A stretch of DNA of 17,229 bases, taken from NCBI RefSeq assembly GCF_042427575.1, contig NZ_JBHMFD010000022.1, forward strand, positions 1 to 17,229, read 5' to 3'. Made by a program: the position numbers and the translations under genes. The notes beneath the pieces were generated by a model. It had not been told where the DNA came from, searched no databases, and worked only from the letters and a program-made list of their open reading frames with translations. Positions 14,337-17,229 of this stretch are shown here, one piece after another. Position 1 is the first letter of the stretch; each line of letters opens with the position of its first letter. Source of the stretch: Bergeyella porcorum (lineage in GTDB: Bacteria > Bacteroidota > Bacteroidia > Flavobacteriales > Weeksellaceae).

Positions 14337-15308
14337 TTATTTCTTAGACAAAAAATGTTTAAAAACCAACCATCGGGTTTGATAGTACTCTTTCATCTGA
14401 TATTTCCCACGCCGCTTCCACGTTTCGGGAACTTGAGCGTAAAAACCAAAGTGCGACCGTACCACCGCCCAAAGATGAGAAATCCCGTCTTTAATTCCAA
14501 ACCGAATGCCTGCTACGCCATCTAAACACAACCTGAAAAATATCAGAGGAACTAACTGTGGAAATGGTAAATTTTTCAGCATCATAGAGAGATTGTTGCG
14601 AAAGTTAAGATACGTCTTTTGGGGATTTTGCTTATTGAGTGTGCCACCTCCTACGTGATATACTACAGAGCGGTACGTGTAGAAAATTTTCCGTCCTTTA
14701 TTTTGCAATCGCCAGCATAAGTCTATCTCTTCTTGATGGGCAAAAAAACGCGCATCAAAACCTTTTTCCTCCCAAAAATCTCGGCTTCTGATGAAGAACG
14801 CACAGCCCGATGCCCAAAACACCTCCACCTCATCATCATATTGCCCTTGGTCTTCTTCGCATACATCAAAGACCCTACCTCTGCAATAAGGATAGCCCAA
14901 ATGGTCTATCTGCCCACCTGCCGCCCCTGCAAATTCAAACCGATTTCGGTGATGATAAGACAGTATTTTGGGTTGTACGGCAGCGATATTCTCATTTCTT
15001 TGAAAGCAATCAAGCACAGGCAAAAGCCAACCTTCTGTAACTTCCACATCCGAATTGAGCAGGCAATAGACCTCTGCAGCAATGTGTTTTAATCCCTCAT
15101 TGTATCCCGCTGCAAAACCATAGTTCTTATCATTTTTAATCACCTTTACCATCGGGAAATGTTCCGCTAAAAACGGAAGGGTATCATCTGTAGAAGCATT
15201 GTCTATCACATAGACATCCGCCCCTTGGGAATGCTGAAGCACATTGGGCAAAAATTTCTCAAGCCAATGTTTTCCATTCCAAGTTAATATCGCAATTGCA
15301 ACTGTCAT
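14337..15308 (-). CDS. Family 2 glycosyltransferase, envelope polysaccharide type
   Basis: A 323-residue GT-A fold enzyme of the rhamnosyltransferase-like GT2 group. It uses a nucleotide sugar at the inner face of the membrane. Visible motifs are the N-terminal ILTWNGKHWLEKFLP, IDNASTDDT (35-43) binding the nucleotide, the metal-binding segment LLNSDVEV (83-90, D87), and WASGCAFFIR (about 165-174). HQEEIDLCWR (191-200) supplies the acidic catalytic region. The C-terminal part holds hydrophobic stretches that may touch the membrane. The start overlaps the acyltransferase stop by one base (TAATG), so the two are translationally coupled. An LPS core or lipid A sugar-adding role follows from the operon. 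The sugar donor and acceptor are unknown. Confidence 0.9.
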   Translation of the reverse strand: MTVAIAILTWNGKHWLEKFLPNVLQHSQGADVYVIDNASTDDTLPFLAEHFPMVKVIKNDKNYGFAAGYNEGLKHIAAEVYCLLNSDVEVTEGWLLPVLDCFQRNENIAAVQPKILSYHHRNRFEFAGAAGGQIDHLGYPYCRGRVFDVCEEDQGQYDDEVEVFWASGCAFFIRSRDFWEEKGFDARFFAHQEEIDLCWRLQNKGRKIFYTYRSVVYHVGGGTLNKQNPQKTYLNFRNNLSMMLKNLPFPQLVPLIFFRLCLDGVAGIRFGIKDGISHLWAVVRSHFGFYAQVPETWKRRGKYQMKEYYQTRWLVFKHFLSKK

Positions 15309-16189
15309 TATTTTTCGCTTATATTAGTTTTTACAAAATGGCTATTTTTCCATTTTCGGTGAGACCAAAGGTAATTATCTGGTGCTTTTTGAATGGTTTT
15401 TTCTAATAATTGATGAAATTTCCGAACGACTTCAAATGGCTGAAACCGCTCACCATCTGGATAAATTCTGTGATAATTTACTTGATAATACCCGCGTTTT
15501 ACTTTCTTCATATCGCAGTAGACGAAAGCCAAATCCATACGCGTGGCTATCTTATCATACCCCACAAAAACGGGGGTCATCTGATGGAGAAAATCCAGCC
15601 CTTCATCTACCAAATGGGAGGTTGGCGATTGGTCTGCCACAAACATATACGCCGAGTTGCCATCGTTCTGATGGCGTAAGATATGCCTCAGCACCTCTTT
15701 ATCTTCTATAGACTGATTCCCAAACCTATTGCGAATATCCTCTATCTGCCCGTTCCAAAAATCATTGTTCACCTTTCTATACACCGGATAGCAATGCTCC
15801 TGAGGAATCACCGTAGCCAATGCCGAAATCCATTCCCAATTGAAAATATGCCCTGCAAGGAAAATCACATTCTTGCCTTCTGCCTTGGCATCGTAAAACA
15901 CTTTTTGATTGATATGCTGCACACGCACCCTCAGTTCGGTTTCGGAAATGGTGAGTTGCTTGGCTGTTTCTACAATATAATCTGAAAAATTGCGAAAGAA
16001 TTTTTTCTGAATTTGTTTTAGTTCTGCTTCCTTTTTCTCAGGAAAAGAGCGTCTAAGATTCTCATACACCACCTTTTTGCGGTAGCCCACCACATAATAA
16101 TTGAGAAAAAATATAAAATCTGCCCCTCTATACAACAGGCTTAGAGGCAGTTTGGATACAGCTTTAAATAAGATAATAAGAAGTTTCAT
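15308..16189 (-). CDS. LpxL/HtrB-type lipid A acyltransferase
   Basis: A 293-residue lysophospholipid/lipid A acyltransferase at the inner membrane. It adds a secondary acyl chain from acyl-ACP to a lipid A precursor. The start is taken at ATG 16189 (MKLLIILFKAV). A TTG at 16210 adds seven residues but lies upstream of the -7 element. The N-terminal hydrophobic segment acts as the membrane anchor. The catalytic H-x4-E motif is H114 to E119 (AGHIFNWEW). ADQSP (about residues 193-197) and YLWSHRKWK near 273-281 are further family marks. It is the first gene of the operon and is coupled to the glycosyltransferase by TAATG. Bacteroidota usually have five-chain lipid A, so a single late acyltransferase is reasonable. 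The chain added is unknown. Confidence 0.9.
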   Translation of the reverse strand: MKLLIILFKAVSKLPLSLLYRGADFIFFLNYYVVGYRKKVVYENLRRSFPEKKEAELKQIQKKFFRNFSDYIVETAKQLTISETELRVRVQHINQKVFYDAKAEGKNVIFLAGHIFNWEWISALATVIPQEHCYPVYRKVNNDFWNGQIEDIRNRFGNQSIEDKEVLRHILRHQNDGNSAYMFVADQSPTSHLVDEGLDFLHQMTPVFVGYDKIATRMDLAFVYCDMKKVKRGYYQVNYHRIYPDGERFQPFEVVRKFHQLLEKTIQKAPDNYLWSHRKWKNSHFVKTNISEK

Positions 16190-16198
16190 AAGTTGGCA

Positions 16199-16206
16199 CA
16201 AATTTA
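16199..16206 (-). promoter_or_regulatory. -7 element of the lipid A operon promoter
   Basis: On the minus strand this reads TAAATTTG, matching TAnnTTTG, with its last base 10 bases before the acyltransferase ATG (16189). A -33 TTG is not visible at the right distance. It supports the ATG start over the upstream TTG. It is divergent from the thioredoxin-like gene's promoter. Confidence 0.5.
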
Positions 16207-16249
16207 GCAATTAATACAACGCCCTTTTTTAACTTTTATACAAAAATTT

Positions 16250-16257
16250 TATCTTTG
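16250..16257 (+). promoter_or_regulatory. -7 element of the thioredoxin-like gene promoter
   Basis: TATCTTTG matches TAnnTTTG and lies 10 bases before the start at 16268. The leader would be very short. No clear -33 TTTG is seen; the region about 20 bases upstream is only T-rich. Confidence 0.5.
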
Positions 16258-16267
16258 AAAAAAAATA

Positions 16268-16837
16268 ATGCTTAAAATGAAAAAACAATTATCAAAAATA
16301 GGTCTATTAGCAATGATGCTATTCACCGTTTCGGCGTATGCCCAAACCACTGAAAAAACACTTTCCGAAGAAGAAAAAGCTGCCGCCATTGCCCAGAGAA
16401 AGAAACAACTAGAACAGGAAAAGGCTGGTTTTGAAAAACCTTACAACCCTGCCGAAAATGCCGAAGCTAAGCTAAAGGAAATCCTAAAACAAGCCAAAGC
16501 TGAAGGCAAAAATGTAATGATACAGGCAGGAGGCAACTGGTGTATCTGGTGTCTAAGGTTTAATCATTATGTGAAAACTACTCCCGAGCTGAAAAACCTT
16601 GTAGATGCCAACTATGTGTATTACCACCTCAACTATTCTCCAGATAACAAAAACGAAAAGGTCTTTGCAAAATACCTAAAACCTGGCGAAAAGTATGGCT
16701 ATCCGTTCTTCATTATTTTGGATAGCGATGGGAAGAAAATCCACATCCAAGAAAGCGGCGTTTTAGAAAAAGACAAAGGCTATGACTTCGACAAGGTAAA
16801 AGCGTTTTTTGAAGCGTGGATACCCAATAAAGGATAA
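16268..16837 (+). CDS. Exported thioredoxin-fold protein with WCIWC active site
   Basis: A 189-residue protein. A signal peptide covers residues 1 to about 25 (MLKMKKQ, hydrophobic LLAMMLFTV, cleavage near AYA-Q). A Lys/Glu-rich helical region (about 30-80) follows, then a thioredoxin-like domain. The active site is WCIWC (C92-x2-C95) in QAGGNWCIWCLRF, and the usual cis-Pro segment YGYPFF follows at about 154-159. The WCxWC form and the thioredoxin_7/DUF255-like context suggest a periplasmic disulfide reductase or isomerase. An alternative ATG at 16277 would remove three residues and also leaves a good signal peptide. The gene is single, divergent from the lipid A operon, with a strong terminator 21 bases downstream. 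The partner is unknown; the disulfide-containing EptA domain made next door is one possibility but is only inference. Confidence 0.88.
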   Translation: MLKMKKQLSKIGLLAMMLFTVSAYAQTTEKTLSEEEKAAAIAQRKKQLEQEKAGFEKPYNPAENAEAKLKEILKQAKAEGKNVMIQAGGNWCIWCLRFNHYVKTTPELKNLVDANYVYYHLNYSPDNKNEKVFAKYLKPGEKYGYPFFIILDSDGKKIHIQESGVLEKDKGYDFDKVKAFFEAWIPNKG

Positions 16838-16858
16838 CCCAACGATTTCCCCAAACAC

Positions 16859-16893
16859 TACCCTTCTGATTTTATTTGGAAGGGTATTTTTTT
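16859..16893 (+). terminator. Rho-independent terminator of the thioredoxin-like gene
   Basis: TACCCTTC (16859-16866) pairs perfectly with GAAGGGTA (16879-16886) over a 12-base loop, followed by seven T (16887-16893). It starts 21 bases after the stop. Confidence 0.9.
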
Positions 16894-17047
16894 AGGTATT
16901 TGAGCTTTTGGAACAACCATCTTTATACTATTAAAAACAAATAAAATAATCACTTCAAATTACTTTTTAAAGCAACTTTTCATTCCTTTTTGGGGAACAA
17001 ATTTTGGAGACACCACCTATTTACTTTCCATAAAGTATCGATGCTAA

Positions 17048-17113
17048 AAAACCAAGCCTGCTTTTGGGTAAAACCAAGCTTGCTTTTTAGGAAAACCTGC
17101 CGTGGTTTTAGGA
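17048..17113. repeat. Three imperfect 22-bp tandem repeats
   Basis: Units begin at 17048, 17070 and 17092, each opening AAAACC. The first two share AAAACCAAGC, then one C/T difference, then TGCTTTT. The third keeps AAAACC, a GTGG core and TTTTAGG. The 22-bp period is about two helical turns. No spacer structure of the CRISPR type is present. Confidence 0.7.
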
Positions 17114-17137
17114 AAGAGTAATGTGTTCTTTAAAAGA

Positions 17138-17172
17138 TTTGAAATACAAGCCTTCGACTGCTATTAGATTTG
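17138..17172 (+). promoter_or_regulatory. Possible promoter for a gene leaving the window
   Basis: TTTG (17138-17141) and TAGATTTG (17165-17172) are 23 bases apart, slightly long for the consensus. They precede an ATG at 17198. Confidence 0.35.
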
Positions 17173-17197
17173 CATTTCGTAAATTCAGTTATTATTA

Positions 17198-17229
17198 ATG
17201 AAAATAATTTCTGAACAACCAGAGGGAAT
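17198..17229 (+). CDS. Possible start of a gene cut by the window edge
   Basis: ATG at 17198 begins MKIISEQPEG and stays open to the last base. It is placed 25 bases after a TAGATTTG -7 element and overlaps a short upstream frame as TAATG. Only ten codons are visible, so no function can be suggested and the call is weak. Confidence 0.3.
   Translation, partial: MKIISEQPEG

Larger units (their letters stand above)
16894..17197. other. Non-coding stretch at the right edge
   Basis: About 300 bases without a convincing gene. It is A/T-rich and contains the 22-bp tandem repeat at 17048-17113 and a possible promoter before the edge. A 25-codon frame (17121-17198, MCSLKDL to FSYY) ends in TAATG at the next start. 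It is too short to call a gene. Confidence 0.5.

Noticed and set aside
17048..17113. CRISPR array
   Set aside because: The units are 22 bp and directly adjacent with no unique spacers, and no cas genes are present.

Overview
The window looks like a chromosomal segment of a low-GC member of the Bacteroidota, most likely Flavobacteriales and perhaps a Weeksellaceae-type genome (Riemerella, Chryseobacterium or Elizabethkingia relatives). Three things point there. Promoters follow the Bacteroidota pattern (TAnnTTTG -7 element, often with TTTG/TTG about 17-21 bases upstream). Start codons mostly lack a Shine-Dalgarno sequence. The gene families are typical: paired exported S41 peptidases, single-chain GcvP, and a lipid A operon with its own FabH. 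The genus is an inference.

Layout. Bases 1-1550 hold an A/T-rich accessory pair, a small lipoprotein followed by a HEPN-type protein. It is preceded by a 19-bp palindrome over two -7 elements and followed by a long imperfect hairpin. Bases 1543-3278 hold a CPA1 sodium/proton antiporter on the minus strand with its own terminator and -7 element. Bases 3301-6646 hold two paralogous exported S41 peptidases on the plus strand. Each is preceded by the same 35-base promoter architecture, and the second has a clear terminator. At 6728-7021 the N-terminus of an IS630-type transposase runs directly into the gcvP terminator. gcvP occupies 7044-9899 on the minus strand, and a 50-residue Cys/Lys-rich micro-protein is divergent from it.

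Bases 10224-16189 are a minus-strand run, in transcription order: LpxL/HtrB-type acyltransferase, family 2 glycosyltransferase, PAP2 phosphatase, EptA-type phosphoethanolamine transferase, FabH, and a membrane-anchored J-domain protein. The first five are overlapping or 16-20 bases apart and fit envelope-lipid (lipid A) maturation: acylation, glycosylation, dephosphorylation and phosphoethanolamine addition, with FabH possibly supplying primed acyl chains. A secreted thioredoxin-fold protein is divergent from this operon. The window ends in a non-coding stretch with a 22-bp tandem repeat and perhaps the first codons of another gene.

Composition supports a core/accessory split. By direct count, 1021-1080 has 12 G/C of 60 and 4141-4200 has 11 of 60, while 14401-14460 in the lipid A operon has 31 of 60. 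The HEPN cassette and the S41 pair are therefore candidates for horizontal acquisition.

The least explained pieces are the palindrome-controlled lipoprotein/HEPN cassette, the possibly leaderless Cys-rich micro-protein, the shared S41 promoter and the 22-bp repeat. No CRISPR array, tRNA, rRNA or complete mobile element is visible.
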